A DNA stretch of 64,000 bases from Telmatactis stephensoni (lineage: Eukaryota > Cnidaria > Anthozoa > Actiniaria > Isophelliidae), in contig JALIZF010001491.1 in assembly GCA_029948255.1 (NCBI GenBank), positions 124,001-188,000 on the forward strand. The letters run 5' to 3'. Each line of letters starts with the position of its first letter. The first letter of the stretch is position 1. Made by a program: the position numbers and the translations under genes. Of this stretch, positions 43,101-57,142 are shown piece after piece. The notes beneath the pieces were generated by a model that had not been told where the DNA came from, made no database searches, and saw only the letters and a program-made list of their open reading frames with translations.

Positions 43101-46100
43101 CTTCAAATGTACATGAGATCCGAGAGCCACCGTCAGCTTGAGCCCAGTTGTAACCCTGATGGTTCGTTCAGTGATATTCAGTGTTACGGCTCACAGTGCT
43201 ACTGCGTGGACAATAGAGGAGTCGAAATACAAGGCACTAGGAAAAACTTTATCGATGGAAGACCCAACTGCCAGAAAAAATGTGAGTACCTTTTCTATAA
43301 TAGACAGATTTCTAAAACGACGCCAGTGATCTCAAAAAATCATAAAAGCCAGCGATTTCCCGTTATGTAATCCAGTAAGATATTAATGTTTTTGCTGTAA
43401 ACACTGTAGACAGGCTGCACGGTGTAACCTTTTTGGTTAACGTCGCGCGCAGTACAGTGATGCGTCGTATGTCCCGTTTACCTACAGCTTTGGGATCGAG
43501 TTCTACCTGAGAAACATTTCCTGTAACACTGCGCACAATATTGCAGGGATGGACGCCATGCATGTGTAACTGAGGTGTGCACGATATTACATAAAATCAG
43601 GCTCGTAACATGGTATATGGGATCAGGGATCAAGCTCCAAATTATGGCCAGGATCAGGGATCAAATGGGTGGGATCGAGGATCACGAACATTGGGTCAGG
43701 ATCAGGGATCAGCTCAGGTTTTTGCACCAAGGATCAGGGATCAAAATTTTCTAAAAATATGGGCTCAGGAATCAAAATTTCCGTAAAAACCCGGGATCAG
43801 TGAGACAAAAATATACCATGTTACGAGCCTGTAAAATGTTGCAGGAAAGATGTTGCATGTAGGTCTTTACTGAAAATGCAGTATTCCAAGGGATGCTCGT
43901 ACTAATGCTTCAAAACGCCTTTTCCGTCCTAACCTGCCCAAGCCGTCCAGTTTCTCCTTTTTTCCTTGTCATCCAGTTTCTCCCTTTTCACAAGTCGTCC
44001 AGTTTCTTCTTTTTTCCCATGTCGTCCAGTTTCTCCTTTTCCTAGATTGATCAGTTAACTAATTTTGTTTTTTTTCCTCCAGTTCTATCATTAACTTCTT
44101 GCCAACAATACCTACAAGTGTCCATTCTTTCATCGTCCAACTCAAGTCATTTCGTACCTCGATGCAGCAAAGATGGCGACTTTGAACCAGTCCAGTGTAG
44201 TTATTTGATAGGCTATTGTTGGTGTGTGGACCACACAGGAAAAGAAATCAAAAGAACAAGGACGAAAGGAACTCCTCGCTGTAATAGAATAGGTGAGAGA
44301 TAGATGACTTCGTTGATGTAAGGATGACTTAGTTCAGTGGTTAGTGAGCAACGAACTTAGCGAAATACGCTTGCACATATTAAATTATTTCAAAAAGACT
44401 GTCGGTAATTATGCTACATGTTTCTAAAATTGGAATACATTGTCGATTTGAGACTTCTACTATTTTGCACAACCAAAATACACAAGAAAGTTTAGGAAAA
44501 CGTCCTGAGAGGAAACAGAGAGTAAATTGTTGTTACAGTCTCGTATTTCCCAATTACACATTATCCATAATACGCGTCTTGGAATGCAATGAGCAACACG
44601 CAATATGCAGCCAAGTCAAGGATAGCATTTTTTGAATATGAACTTCAGTTTAGTTTGAAAGTATATTCGCCTGACAGCGACAACAATTTGTGTTTGTGTT
44701 AGGTTGCGGCTGTTTGCGTCTTAACTAAATATATTTGCATCTATCTTTATTACAGACCTGAGTTCTCCATGCTGGAGAGACTATATCATAACCTCCAACA
44801 CGTCCCTACCTGGATCTTTCACCCCTTGGTGCACAAAGCATGGTGCCTATGAACGCATTCAGACCCAGGGCTCTCGCTACTTTTGTGTGAACGATCTTGG
44901 TCTTGAAGTACTGGGAACTAGCGTTAGCGTCATGGAGGAAAAGCCGAATTGTAATGCAGCAGGTATGAACAAATACTTTTGGTGTTTGGGAAGGGAGGGA
45001 TGGGGGATTATTGACTACAAAATGACCCTATCATAACAACGTCAAATGAGGGAAATTATTATTTCATTCGTTCCTTTGAGAATCGACAAGAAGCGGTAGC
45101 CATGTTGGATGAACAAACAACAGACGCTAATGAGAAATCTTTTCTTTAAGTTCATCCAAGATGGCTGCCATGACGTCACATGCAACCCAGCCAACGTCTT
45201 ATGCAGCTAGCTGCAGAGGTTTGGTAAAGTTGGGCGAGGTTTTCTAGATGATCGCATTGATTAGTGGAATTTTACAACGCGTACTTACTTGCTCTTGTAA
45301 TTCATTTCACTTGGATGTCATCCAGAGATTTGTTCGCGCTTACAAATTTTGGATCTCGAGAGTTTAAGATAATGGAGTTCTTCTGTACCATTCTATTCGC
45401 CCTATACCATGGGTGTATCAGAGGGTTTTTTGCGAGTATTGTTCGATGGTGTGAAGCGCCTGTCACACCTCGCGGTACGCGCTCGCCATCGCTATCTTGT
45501 TAAAAATAGATAAATAATAAAGTAATAAATTAAAATGTTAAACTTATTTTACAAAATCTCTGGCACCCATGAAGGATTAGTTTGTCAGTCAGAAAGCATA
45601 AAAGGAATCGTTTTTTTTTAGTTTCCCCAGGGTTTATTCCTTCGCCATGCCAACGCGAGCAAATCCGTCAAATGTATTCCCCTAAGTCATCTGGTAGTTA
45701 TGTACCACAATGTAAGACTGGTGGTAGATATGATGAGATCCAATGCGATACTGTAAAGGGACATTGTTGGTGTGTGGATAAAGATGGACAGGAATTTGAT
45801 GGAATGAGGACTGCCGGACTTCTGATTTGTCCCACTGATGGTGAGTCTAATGAGGTGACGACCTTTGAATGAACGAAAAAATAAATGAATAAACGAGCGA
45901 ACAAATAAATGAATGAAAGAAAGAATGAATGAATGCAACATCAATATTTCATTACTTTTAGCTCCATTATCAAGATGCCAAATACAACGAGAAAAATCAC
46001 TACGAGTAATGTCATCCGACTCGACTCTTCCACTGTTTATTCCTCGCTGTAAAAGCGACGGTGGTTTTGATGAGATACAATGTCATGGTATGACAGGACA

Positions 46101-46463
46101 GTGTTGGTGTGTGGATATCAATGGTAATGAAATCATGGGAAGTGCAACGATTGGACGAAAACCAGATTGTGGTAAAGCAGGTAGAATATCTCGTCTTGCT
46201 TCTTGCCTTCGTAGCTATAATTTTCAGATCTTTCGTTCAAATTCAAATTTGTCTATCCATCCATCCATTTATCGATCATCCATCCATAACTCATTGCTCC
46301 CTTTCTGCGCTCTTTCCTCCCTCCCTCCCTCCCTCCCTCCCTCCATCCATCCCTCCCTCCCTCCCTCCCTCCCTTCCTTTCTAGATCTCCCTTCCTTCCT
46401 TCCTTCCTTCCTTCCTTCCTTCCTTCCTTCCTTCTCATTGCCTTCCTTTCCTTTCTTTCTTTC

Positions 46464-46538
<75 letters not shown>

Positions 46539-49500
46539 ACTCCTTCCTTACTCCCTTCCTTCCATCCCTTTCTTCCTTCCTTCCTTCCTACCATCCTTCC
46601 TTCCTTCTATCTCACTTGCATTATCTCCATTTTCTCCATATACATATTCTTCATGTATATATTTCTTACCCTCATATTACAACCATATCTTTTAACATGT
46701 CATTCTTTTGGTAGCTAAGATATCATCATGTCATCGCAACCGATTGGTTGCTATGGGACTAACAGGTAAACCAAGCCCAGGCCGCTACGTACCACAGTGT
46801 ACCCATGATGGCAAATACAAGGAAGTCCAGTGTCATGCAGGGACAGGATTGTGTTGGTGCGTAGACGAGGAGGGACAAGAAATCATTGGTACAAGAATGT
46901 GGGGACATCCACAATGTCAAGAAACGCCCACAGGTTTGTATAAGTTATATTTATAGTAAAATACTTTACATGTTGATGTACTCTCCTGCACAAACCAGAA
47001 TAGCCCTATTTACATCCTGCTCAGGAGAGATTCAATCAATTAGGTTACCTTGCCAAGAAAGGTGAACGTTTTCCACAAACTCGCTGGTCTGCAATGACCG
47101 GGTGTCTTGTGGAAGTTTGAAGGAGAAGAATGGTTGGCTCAGTTGATTGGGCCGCGTGTCTTCAGTGCGGAAGGTCGGGGTTCGATTCCCGGACCAACAC
47201 TCAGGGTTTTTGAAAAACGAAGAGAAGTTGCTTCCTTTGTGATTACATCTGAAAAGAGTTAGACCTTTACGTCTTCTCGATTGCATAAGGGTGTTAAACC
47301 GTCGATCCCGTCTCTCCAAAACCTCTACGCCTCATCCTTGCACTGGAGGGAGGTGAAAGAACCCACACCTCTATTCACGAACATTGGAGAAACCTTGGCC
47401 TGTATGTGGCCTGGCTTACTACACTACAGGGCCCATAGTAATGGGCAAAAGTTGTTGTGGTGTCCTACTTTTTGATCATAGGAAAGAAAAGCTAGTAAAA
47501 TAATTAACCAGGATAATCTACGAAATAAGACCTCTGAACATTAATTCAAAGTTTTATTTTCTCTTGTCAGAAAATGATTTTCCATTGGATCTCGCTATCC
47601 TTTACCCGCCATTATACTCCAACACCGACCTACAAGCTTTGAAAACATTCCTTGGATCTTTTGTGTTATCCTTCGACGTATCGCCCAGACGAACCCACTT
47701 TAGTCTTGTCATGTTCGCCGAGAAACCCCACTCTACCTTGTCGTTCAGAAGTCTTCAAGGCAGCAATTTAACCGTGGAAAATATCAATAAAGTTATCAAA
47801 AATATACAGATAGATAGTGCTGTAACGAGGCTTGATAGAGGCCTGCAGTTTACGGATCAAGAGATTTTTACGACGATAAATGGAATGAGATCCAGAGCTT
47901 CTAAGGTAGATAATGCTGTTTGTTTGCTCAAAGTCTATTCGGTACTGTCCAAAAACAAATCCTGTTTAAGACGATGAAAGTGATGTATACTAGAGGACAA
48001 TATTTTACGCAACATTGTTACGTATGTCTCGTTAACTGAATTTGGCGTAATGTGACCGCGCGCGCCGCGGACTATAGCGTAATGCTATGGCGACATGTTG
48101 CAGGGTTTTGAGCTTCAAAAGCTTAACGTTGTTATCATAGATATCTTGTTGTCATTCGTGCCATGCTACAATGTGACAAATTTTGGTGTACCCTAATGTT
48201 GCGTTCAAATTTAGCGATGTAAATTTTTGCGCAATATAATGATACTTGTTGCAGGTTTTTGAACGATGTTTAGCAGTCGCTTGTGCTATATTACACTACA
48301 CCATCTTTTAGCAAAACAAGATTTCTAAAGTAACATCACTTCTAGACATATCCCAAAACAGTGGCGCAACGTCACGTGATGCGCGTCTCAGTCACGTGAT
48401 TATAATAATATTATCTCCTTTCTTTTGTTGAGGTGTTACTAGTTATAATGAACAAGAAGCAAACACGTGACCAAGGACGTTACATTCCACTCTCTATCGC
48501 CTCAGAGGATTTGAAGTCCAAGGGTGTTGATGTGTACTCCATTGGGATTAAAAACCGTGTAGACTTGGACGAACTAATGAGTGTTGCGTCAAAGCCTGAG
48601 AACGTTTTTACTGTCGATGGATATCAAAGTCTTGCTGTAGACGGACACGAAGTTGCCGCTGTTGTGAAAAATGAAACAAAGAATGCTTTCAGAGGTATGT
48701 GACATAAAACTAGTGAAAAAGAAAAGCACTGCTAATGAGCAGCACGTTGCTGAGTCTGTGTAGTGTTGCTTGTGCTTATGTCACTAGTGAAAAGACAAGC
48801 ACTACTGAGCAGTAGATTGTTGATTCTGTGTATGCTGCTTATGCCTATGTCACTAGTGAAAACACAAGCACTGCTCATGCGCAGTACATTACTGAGTCTG
48901 TGTATATTGCTTGTGCTTATGCTTATGTCACTAGTGAAAAGACAAGCACTGCTAATGAGTAGTACATTACTGAGTCTGTGTATATTGCTTGTGCTTATGC
49001 TTATGTCACTAGTGACAAGGCAAGCACTGCTAATGAGTAGTACATTACTGAGTCTGTGTATGTTGCTTGTGCATCTCTTCAAACATTACTCTATTTTCCT
49101 TGTGCTTAAGCTCATTTTTCACAAATTTTAACTTTTGTCGCCATTAGTCGAGAAACAATGTAACCTGCCAGTCAAACCAGGAAAGCGTGGTTGCCTAGCA
49201 TCCATTCCATCATGGTACTACAAGAGTTCAGCAGGACAGTGTCTGCAATTTACGTACAGCGGTTGTGGTGGGAATGCAAATAACTTTGTAACACATGAAA
49301 AATGCAGAAAAACATGTGGAGGTAGGCAGCTGGTGGATGAACTATTCAGATTTTTTTGCAAAGTCTCGTGTTTCGTGTTTGGCAACATTGCGCGCAACCC
49401 AGTGTTTCACCGTATGCCATCCTTCTACATACGATACGTACGGTACATACGAGGAAGCTTGCTCCCGCAACATGCTCCCGCAACACACTCCTGGAGCAAA

Positions 49501-52500
49501 GCTCCGTCGTGTGTACTAACGGTTTCACGCAAAAAGTTTTGTTGCGCAACAAAAGTTTTGCTTCCTGCTCATGCTCCATGATATTAAACTAGTTAAATAT
49601 GAGGGAGCAAGCTTAGAAGCAGATTATGAACAAACTTGAAGCATTCTTCCTCGTGTGTACTGGTTGTGCAAAATGACCCGGGAGCAAGCTTCCTTGTGTG
49701 GAGCGGCCTTAACAGTCACACGCAACGTTAACGCAACGCAACGCAACGCAATCTCCAAGTTTTAAAATTAAACTCCAGCATATTATTTTCCAAGGTGTTC
49801 TACCCCTTTGCCATGGGGTTCAGCACAGACAAAAGACCATGTCACTTGGTCACTACCGACCGTCCTGTCACCATAACGGTCAATATAAGTCTGTACAATG
49901 TTATGGATCTAGTGGGTATTGCTGGTGTGTGGACCAACATGGTGCTGAAAGAACATATACACGAGTACAGGGAATTCCAGTTTGTGGAATTCAAAATGAA
50001 GGTATCATCGAAAATTGGATAGTTTGAATTAATATCTATGCTTTTTGTTTTCTTGCTTGTTTGTTTGTTTATTTGTTGTGTGTTTGCTCGTTCGTTCATT
50101 TATTTGCTTGTTTGTTCGTTTTTTTTGGTTGGTTAGTTGGTTGTTCGTCAATTTGTTCAGTTGTTTGTTTGCTTGTTTGTTTAGTATTTGTTCATTCAAT
50201 TGTTTGTTTGTTTGATTTATTTGTTGAGTGTTTGCTCGTTTATTCATTTATGTACTTGCTTGCCTTTTTGTTTGTTTGTTTGTTATTTGGTTCTTTCTTC
50301 AGTTATTTGTTTGTTTGTTTGGTTGGTTCAACTGTTTTTTTTGTGTGTGTGTGTTTGTTCGTTCGTTCATTTCTTTCTTTCTTTGTTTATTATTTGTTTG
50401 CTCGTTCGCGCCTTAGGTAGTTCGTTCGTACAGTTTGCTTGCATAATATATGCTTGCATATTTCTTCGTTGTTTAAGGTAGAGAAAAACAATTTCTGACA
50501 CAAAAAGGCAAACTAACCAATTTTTCGCCTCCCTAGATGTAGGTACTCCATGTTTAGAAGAACGTCGAAAAGTTCTCGGACAACGAGGAGTTCCAAGTAT
50601 TGGCCGACATGCTCCTGAATGCGATCCGATTGGAAAGTACTCTGCCGTTCAGGAAAACGGGAATTCCGATTTTCGGTGGTGCGTGGATCCCGAGGGATAT
50701 CCCGTAGCTGGTTCCCAACGATGGGGCAGTTTAAACTGTAGCACTGCCGGACGTGCGCTAAGAAGTCACAGAAAAGGTTTCTTAACCATTTCATTGTATC
50801 GTTTAGCCTTTTTCTGCTTTTATTCTGAGTCATTTCTTTCTGTGGTATCCTGTGCAGCCGTTCTTAGTGTCGGGATCCCTGTGCTCCCCTTCTATTCTTT
50901 CCGGAAATGTTTGCCAAAATTTTGAATCTTCGTGCTTGCTTACTTTTTTGTTTGTTGCTTGCTTGCTTGCTTGCTGATTGGGTATCTGAATTGGTGGCTG
51001 GCTGGCTGGCTGGCTGGCTGCCTTGCCTGGGCAGCTTGCTGGGTGGCTGGCTGCTCAGTGACTTGATTTCTTTCTAGTTCTCCTTCCTTGCTTGTTTTCG
51101 CCTCTCTTGCCTGCCTCTACGCTCTTTTTGTCTGCTTGTTTTCTAACTGTTAGCACATGCTAGTCTCTATGATTGCTTGCAAGCTGTCTTACTTGCATGC
51201 TTGGCTGCTGTTTTTAAGTAGGATAAACGCTGCTGTTGCAGCAGTTGTAACCATCCTTTATATACCAACCATACCGCAAATGTCAAGCATCCCTTGAGTG
51301 TGCTGCTCTTACTCATACTTATTTACATGCCTACTTTCTTATCTCTTAAACTTTTTATGCTTGATTTCCCCTCTTTCCTCTATTATTAATTTAAAGTCGC
51401 TAAATTTCACATCGTCAGTTTTGGTCTTCCCTATTAGCAGGGTACCAGTGGCCGGCTATACGATTTGAGATGTTTGAAATAAAGTTATTATTATTATATG
51501 TTGGTTTCCGCGGCAGCAAGGACAGAATGCGAACATGAGCGTCTAAAGTCAGAATTAGTAGACGAAGGCAGACGACTTTTCAAACCCAAATGTAGCAAGA
51601 ATGGTGACTATGAAGAAATACAATGCTATGGACGAACATGTTGGTGTGTAGATCACCATGGTAACGAGATTATTGGAACCAGGCAACGAGGGAGACCTAA
51701 CTGTACTGCTGTAGGTGAGAATATTGGTGTTTGAACGCAGTTTCACGTTTTGGGTAGAATCCGGATAACAGTATAGTTTATATGGAGAGGTCGTCGTCTT
51801 ATTAAGATAAGACGTGTCATATTTCCTATCGTATAAATGGAGAAATATACGGCACTGGTTTGTTCTGTATGTTTCTGCTGTAACGTTTTCTAATAGGCCA
51901 CGTTCGAGATATCAAGATTCCTAGCATGATAGCGAGGCTCACAGGTGTAAACTGCTGAAATAACCATGCACCTAGCAGAAAGAGAATAAGTGCATACGAT
52001 ATTGGTTTAGAAATTAGTAGAAACTAGTTTTCTGACCTAAAATCACGAATAATGTGTCGCTTTTTATTCTAATTATTAATTCAGAAATCAAATTTCTACT
52101 AATTCCTGCATAATTTCCAAAATCTTATACACTTATTCTCTATCTGCTAGGTGGTTATTTCGGCAGTTTACTCCTGTGAGCCTCGCTATTAAGCTGGGAA
52201 TCTTAATATCTCGAACGTGGCCTATTGTTCCATATTTACTTAACGAATAGATTCCATTTTACCGTGCGTCTGTACTCTAATAGATGCACAGATGACGTCA
52301 AAATGTCATCTTTTAGAGAACAGTTTCACGGGGAAATCGAATCTATCTCTTTTATATGATATTCATCGAAACATTTTAACCAATTCAGAAGGCGCGTGAG
52401 ATTCAATCACGTCATCTAGCGTGTATAGTGTAATCACTCTGGGTTCTAGACTAAACAGAGCGCGGGTATTATTTAAGGAATATAAAACGCGCGCGCATGT

Positions 52501-55500
52501 CTCTGTACTGTGATATAAACACGATGGAAGATGTAGAGCAAGAGAAAAGCAAGCTTAGGAACACGAGGCGTAGCCGAGTGTTTCTCTTGCTTTTCGAGTG
52601 CTCTACATCTTCCATCGTGTTTATATCACAGTACAGCGACTTAAGCGATCGTTTTATATTGCTTTTATAAAATATTTTCGACGTTTTTGAGCGAACCATG
52701 TCTCTGTCCTCTGATATAAACATGGTAGCCAGTCAATATTTTATAAACACCAATTATTACATAATCAATGCTCTATCTCTCATTCATTGTAGCTTTACTA
52801 ACTCCGTGTCACCGAGAATACAAAAGATCCATGATCCTTCGCGGCGTCACCCCTCTGGGATACTTTCTACCACAGTGTAAATCTAACGGAGAATTCAAGC
52901 CGGTCCAGTGCCACTCAGCCACAGGATATTGCTGGTGCGTCGATAAGAATGGTAACGAGTTGGCTGGGACAAGACAATGGGGAAAACCTAATTGTACGAA
53001 TGGTAAGTTAATTAAGTAAGTTAATTGACTTATGGGCTTCCTGTATCTGATAGAATATCCATTTAATCTACATATTTTGGATTACCTGTCTCTTGGGTTA
53101 CCCGTCATAGATCATTAGGAGTAGAGACTCGGTCGAGCTCGAATTGACCAATGTGTTTGAAGTGTGGTTATGATAGCCTGCCTACAAGCTCTCTAGGCAA
53201 ACATCTTCCCCCTCCCCTTCCAGAGAGCCTTTTGGTAGGCTAGGTTATACAGTATGGAGATCAGTCGAAACTCAATGACGTGACAAAGGAAACCAGAACT
53301 ATCACTGAGAATGTACCTTAGGCTATGGTATCGCCATCCTCGGGAAACCAGGGCTCAGTTTTTGAAAGTCGGTGGTTAGTACTAACCCAGGGTTAAATCT
53401 AAAGAAAACCATTGGTGTTAACCCAGGGTTAAATCTAAAGAAAACCATTAATGGTGTTAACCCAGGATTAAATCTAAAGAAAACCATTGGTGTTAACCCA
53501 GAATTAAATCTAAAGAAAACCATTGGTGTTAACCCTGGATTAAATCTAAAGAAGACCATTGGTGTTAACCCTGGGTTAAGTCTAAAGAAAATCTTTACAT
53601 TTAATCCTGGGTTAACGATAACCCACCTTCCAGCAACCGGCCCAGGAGAATATTCGATCTATCGCGACTTTCCTGGATGCGAGAAATGCATGGGGACAAT
53701 ATTACACTATGTTCCTAAATGCGATATCAATGTCAAACTACTAATTCTTGATTTCAATTTTCTCGTCAGTTCAAAAGAAAACAACCTGTCAGTTTCGTCG
53801 TGATGAGTGTCAAGACAACCAACCACCCCACCATTTCGTCCCAAAGTGTAAAGACAATGGCGCCTATGAGGAACTTCAGTGTTTAGAAAGCATGGAAGAA
53901 TGTTGGTGTGTCGATCACTATGGTTACGAGATGGCTGGTACACGGGCCTCTTCACATTACCGTCCCAACTGTACACTTCTAGGTAATGAATTAGATGGTG
54001 TAATCGGTATTTAGTCGGGTATATTCGGAATGTAATCGTTATACTGTCGGTACATTGTCGATACATAATCGGTTTATAGTCAGAATAATGCCAATATATA
54101 AACGGTTTATAGTCGATATATTATCGATATATAATTGGTTTATAGTCGGAATATTGGTGATATATAATCGGTTTCTCAAGTCGGTATATTGACGGTATCT
54201 AATCGGTTTATACTCAGTACATTGTCGATATATTATCAGTTTATAGTCGATATATTGTAAATATATAAAGCAGATTTGGTAATGTATTAGCCTCCTCTGC
54301 AGGGAACTCTCTTTTGAGTTTTATTGCTTTTGGGTTTCCTGTGGGATCTCGGAGAGGACTGGCAGTCTTTTTCTTCCCTAATTTTTGCACAGGAAGCCCA
54401 AATATATATAAAATTTAAAAGGTTTCTTGCGGAGGGGCTAGTAATGTATAAGTGCGCCTTTTTTTCAGCTTGGCTTAGCCCGTGTCAAATACAACGAAGA
54501 AAAGCACTTGGACCTGATGGGCTACCTGTGGTAGGATTATTCATCCCAGAATGCAAAGCAGACGGTTCGTATGATCCAGTACAGTGTCACCAACAACTCA
54601 ATAAAGAGAAGGTCTGTTGGTGTGTTGATTCTCATGGAACAGAATTGGATGGCTCGAGAAGACCCCCTGGTGTGCGGCCGTACTGTGGTGAGTGATACTT
54701 GAATTAAGTATTAGCACGTCACGTGATGCAACATGATGTTTATAGGACTGCTTTGGGAACGCCAGCTACCACTTAATTACTCGCATGAACATTTTATTTT
54801 ATTTTTATTTTTATGTTAATTGCTTTGCCTAATGGCAGTAACACCGCTACAGCAGTAGACCAGTTACAGCCGGGCCCTGACAGCCCTGACGGCCTAACAT
54901 TTTCGAGTGTATTGTTATATTTGAGTTGTTTGATGTATTTACAGAGAAAATTCAAGGTTAAGGTTCTAAAAATAGTGGATTTGCGTGTCACATTTTGGTT
55001 CCGAATTATGTTTTAGAGCGCGCACAGAATAGTCGTCTCCTGATTATGGTGTAACAAATAATACAAGGCATTACTTTACTTTCTTTTACTTTTCTAGACA
55101 AAAAGATATCTCTGTGTAAAAAGCTCCTAAAAGATTATCTTGCGGACAATTCAATATTAAAGTTCAAGCCTAAGTGTCTATACGCAGATAGTACATGGAA
55201 ATTTGCACCATCACAGTGCACGAGTTCAAAAGACATGCCAACGTTATGCTGGTGCGTGGATGAATATGGAAATGAGATTCACAATACTGTGACTTCAAGT
55301 ATACGCAATTGTTCTGGTAAGCAAGGAAGGACGAAAGAAAAAAGATTAGAAAGGACAGGACAAGAAAGAGCGAAAGCGGATAGACAGAGATAGAGACAGA
55401 CAGCAACATCGACAAAGACACATGCAGATAGAGGAGAGAGAAGAGAAGAAAGAGCGGAAAAAGGAAAGAAAGATGGAATGGGATAGAGGCGAGATAGAAG

Positions 55501-57085
55501 ACTGCATGAGGGAAGGAAGGAAGGAAGGAAGGAAGGAAGGAAGGAAGGAAGGAAGGAAGGAAGGAAGGAAGGAAGGAAGGAAGGAAGGAAGGAAGGAAGG
55601 AAGGAAGGAAGGAAGGAAGGAAGGAAGGAAGGAAGGTGTATTAAGATGGTGTAAAATCTTTTAGTTATTTATGATCATTCTTTTTCCATACAGCGGCTGG
55701 TGCTGGTCTTACATCCTGCCAACATCGTCACAATCAAGCCCTTATACAAGGAAATTCTATTGTCCCACGCTGTGATATCCATGGAAGCTATGACTCTATG
55801 CAATGTGATAGTAAAACGAATACTTGTTGGTGTACGGATCGATATTTTAATGAGAAGAAAGGCAGTAGACGACCTGGCGAAGCGGATTGCGAGTCAAGAG
55901 GTTTGTACCATTTAGACATTTTAGTTATGGATATATGGTACTTTTGGAAGACTGGGGTAGGGCATGGATCATACTTGTGGGAGAGGGGTAGGGCATGGAT
56001 TGTACTTGTTGGAGAGGGGATAGGGTATATAATGAACTCCCCGAAAGTGGGTGATTGATTTCATGTTTGGGGGCTACGAATCTGCATAGGTGTTCCATGC
56101 GGGGTGGCCCTCTTAGATCTAATGAGCTAACGTTCACTCTTTCCCTAGCGACTAATATGAAATTATTTTTACTCTGTAGAAGATATGGCAATATGCGATC
56201 TGCCTGTTGATGCTGGCCCTTGTCAGTCTGGTCTGTTACGCTGGTACTTTAACAGTACATTAAAGATGTGTATCGCGTTTATTTATGGTGGTTGCGTTGG
56301 TAACGAGAATAAGTTTATAGATTATAAATCCTGCCAAGAGCATTGTAGAGGTAAATGTCGACATACGTTAGGTAACAGGGTTGGGGCCGAACTATTCAGC
56401 CGTACCGTAAATCAATGCGATGATTCAGCTCCTGTGGTGTCTGGATGCATTGTCCGGGATTTTTTGCCTTTTGGGGTCTTCTCTCTTTTTCCCTCTTCAG
56501 GCCTTTCTTAAATGTTTGCCTCTAATTTTTTGCGCATGGCCTTACTGCGCAGTAATAGAACCACAGGTAGCCCAAGCTTGACGCATCCGTTGATTTACTA
56601 GCGATTAAAACTTAGAATCATTACATTCAGTCGAAATGAAATCAAAGAGGACTACCTTCCTTATCACGCAGAACAGCTTGTTCAGTTATTGACGCACGCG
56701 GGTCTGATAATTGAAACGGTTAGTTTGAAGAAGCACGCAAACACAGTAAACTTTACCCATGAATGGACTTTGCACGAGTAAGTCATGAGAATTCTCCAGA
56801 ACATCCATTATTTAATATTTTACCAAGCAAGATACGCACTAAATACAATCTTAGGAATTCTAATGCAAGAAAACCCATGGTTAAAACCGAGCGGTATAAA
56901 GGCGCCTTTAATAATCGCCTTGCATTTTCATATAATTTAGGGGTTTAGATATAATAAACAATATAGTATTATTACCGCTTTTATCTATTTTAGACTTAGG
57001 ATTTTTTAATTACCAAATTTTGATTTTTTTATTTTTAGTTTATATCTTGTAAGTATAGCTATGTTTATTAACTATACAATAAAGA

Positions 57086-57142
<57 letters not shown>

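Noticed and set aside
46250..46600. Long Ser/Pro/Phe and Lys/Arg/Glu open frames
   Set aside because: Both strands of a tetranucleotide microsatellite.
50040..50420. Cys/Phe/Leu-rich 'transmembrane' open frames
   Set aside because: GTTT-type simple sequence; no splice consistency with flanking TY-1 exons.
55422..55664. Arg/Lys/Glu/Gly repeat protein
   Set aside because: Pure (GGAA)n tract.
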